DNA of 64,000 nt from NVTR01 sp965237505 (GTDB lineage Bacteria > Pseudomonadota > Alphaproteobacteria > Rhodobacterales > Rhodobacteraceae): positions 124,001-188,000 of the forward strand of contig CBDEFR010000003.1 in assembly GCA_965237505.1 (NCBI GenBank), read 5' to 3'. Numbering within the stretch: position 1 is the first letter of the stretch; every line of letters begins with the position of its first letter. This document shows, piece by piece, positions 63,444-64,000 of this stretch. The notes under the pieces are model-generated. The model was not told the origin of the DNA, did not search any database, and worked only from the letters and a program-made list of their open reading frames with translations. Position numbers and translations under genes: made by a program.

Positions 63444-63612
63444 TGTACCTTCCGCACATAAATCCGGGTAAGCACAGGGTAAGCAAAAATTCGAGAAATG
63501 AGAAGGATGAAATAGTAGTCGAGGGAAGATTAATTGAATTTTTACCAACAATTACAGTAGTAAGTTGATATGTTGTGAATTTTATCGAAGTCAACAGAAA
63601 CTCAGTCCGTAA

Positions 63613-63659
63613 GACTTTTAATCAGTGGGTCGCAGGTTCGAATCCTACACGGCTCACCA
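63613..63659 (+). other. 3' fragment of tRNA-Lys (UUU), probable attachment site
   Basis: GACTTTTAATCAGTGGGTCG followed by a T arm (CAGG-TTCGAAT-CCT) and ACGGCTCACCA gives the anticodon loop, variable loop, T arm and acceptor 3' strand with CCA of a tRNA-Lys. The sequence upstream (GTTTTATCG... CAGTCCGTAA) does not provide a D arm or matching acceptor GAGCCGT, so it is not a whole tRNA gene. Such fragments are left at island ends when an integrase recombines within a tRNA gene. Confidence 0.75.
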
Positions 63660-63710
63660 CTTATTTCAATGATATCAATAGATAACACGCACTCGTAATT
63701 GGCGTTACCT

Positions 63711-64000
63711 ATGAATTTCATTACAGGCTTCCACATGGCTTCCACCGCATGCAATTTTGGGCGAATTGACGACACCAATTCAGCGAATTCAATTCTTCGC
63801 CGCGAAACCTCGACAAAAGCGTACGAACTTCCGATGTCCTATTCTGAAATTCTCAGTATTGGGGTGGAGGAAGCTTTGATATGTATTTTCTCACTTGCGG
63901 GTCCTGTCGGAACAAAATCTTTGCGCGTAATCACGGATTTAATCGAAAGGCAAACCCAGATGCGACCAGACCCGAAAACGTCTGCCTTTGAGAAGTTTCA
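63711..64000 (+). CDS. Possible coding sequence of unknown function, open to the window end
   Basis: An ATG at 63711 starts a frame of 96 codons with no stop before base 64000 (MNFITGFHMASTACNFGRID ... PMSYSEILSIGVEEALICIF ... DLIERQTQMRPDPKTSAFEK). No good ribosome site precedes 63711; later in-frame ATGs at 63735 and 63834 are alternatives. No domain recognised. It is not covered by any other feature. Confidence 0.35.
   Translation, partial: MNFITGFHMASTACNFGRIDDTNSANSILRRETSTKAYELPMSYSEILSIGVEEALICIFSLAGPVGTKSLRVITDLIERQTQMRPDPKTSAFEKF

Noticed and set aside
63570..63659. A complete tRNA gene next to the integrase
   Set aside because: Only the 3' half matches a tRNA; no D arm or complementary acceptor strand can be formed from the upstream sequence.

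Overview
The window looks like chromosomal DNA of an alphaproteobacterium of the order Rhodobacterales (Roseobacter group). The host genes point there: a recJ-glpX-hom neighbourhood, a bolA-grxD pair, a 476-residue NAD-type glutamate dehydrogenase, TadE/TadG-like proteins and a TetR/lipoprotein pair. The density of insertion sequences recalls polar Octadecabacter genomes, but that resemblance is from memory and was not tested. I count more than 20 complete, nested or remnant mobile elements, and most host genes at their edges are broken.

Layout. 1-5000: an IS21-family element cut by the window start, abutting a Tn3-family transposon remnant (split tnpA, res site, tnpR). 4994-9129: a BTAD/TolB-like/TPR regulator gene that lost its N-terminus at the Tn3 remnant and is split by an IS3 element, itself invaded by an IS1595 element; target duplications allow the original frame to be rebuilt. 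9160-13038: grxD, bolA, an AllA-like gene, an IS4 copy, queF and a queuosine-precursor transporter. 13159-19056: an IS1182 element, then a degraded integrated element (tyrosine integrase, a broken gene, an AlpA-like regulator, small ORFs). 19057-20517: an IS3 element on an IS1380 remnant.

20630-28349 is the main stretch of intact metabolism, all on the minus strand: LysR regulator, acyl-CoA dehydrogenase, acetolactate-synthase-like ThDP enzyme, TTC38-like TPR protein, an internally deleted aminotransferase, a CaiB/BaiF CoA-transferase and a Tat-exported cyclase-family hydrolase. The genes overlap or nearly touch, so they are probably one operon; I do not recognise the pathway, and it is the best candidate for something undescribed.

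28600-34000: IS110, an IS1380 C-terminal remnant, IS21 copy 1, a truncated peptidoglycan-binding-domain gene and an M23 peptidase gene broken by an amber codon. 34081-42394: tRNA-Glu, recJ, glpX, an IS481 element carrying a nested IS630 element, hom, a small lipoprotein, a TetR regulator and a small membrane protein. 42403-44857: second copies of IS630 and IS4. 45050-48172: glutamate dehydrogenase, a TadE-like gene, and a TadG-like gene broken by a frameshift and by IS21 copy 2. 48173-62237: mostly insertion sequences (IS21 copy 2 carrying IS256, IS630 and IS3 remnants, IS1380, ISAs1, IS1595 copy 2, IS21 copy 3 with a 961-bp partial tandem duplication) around an intact gfa gene, an adhC remnant and two broken phage-like genes. 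62292-64000: a second tyrosine integrase beside a tRNA-Lys 3' fragment that is probably its attachment site, then an ORF open to the window end.
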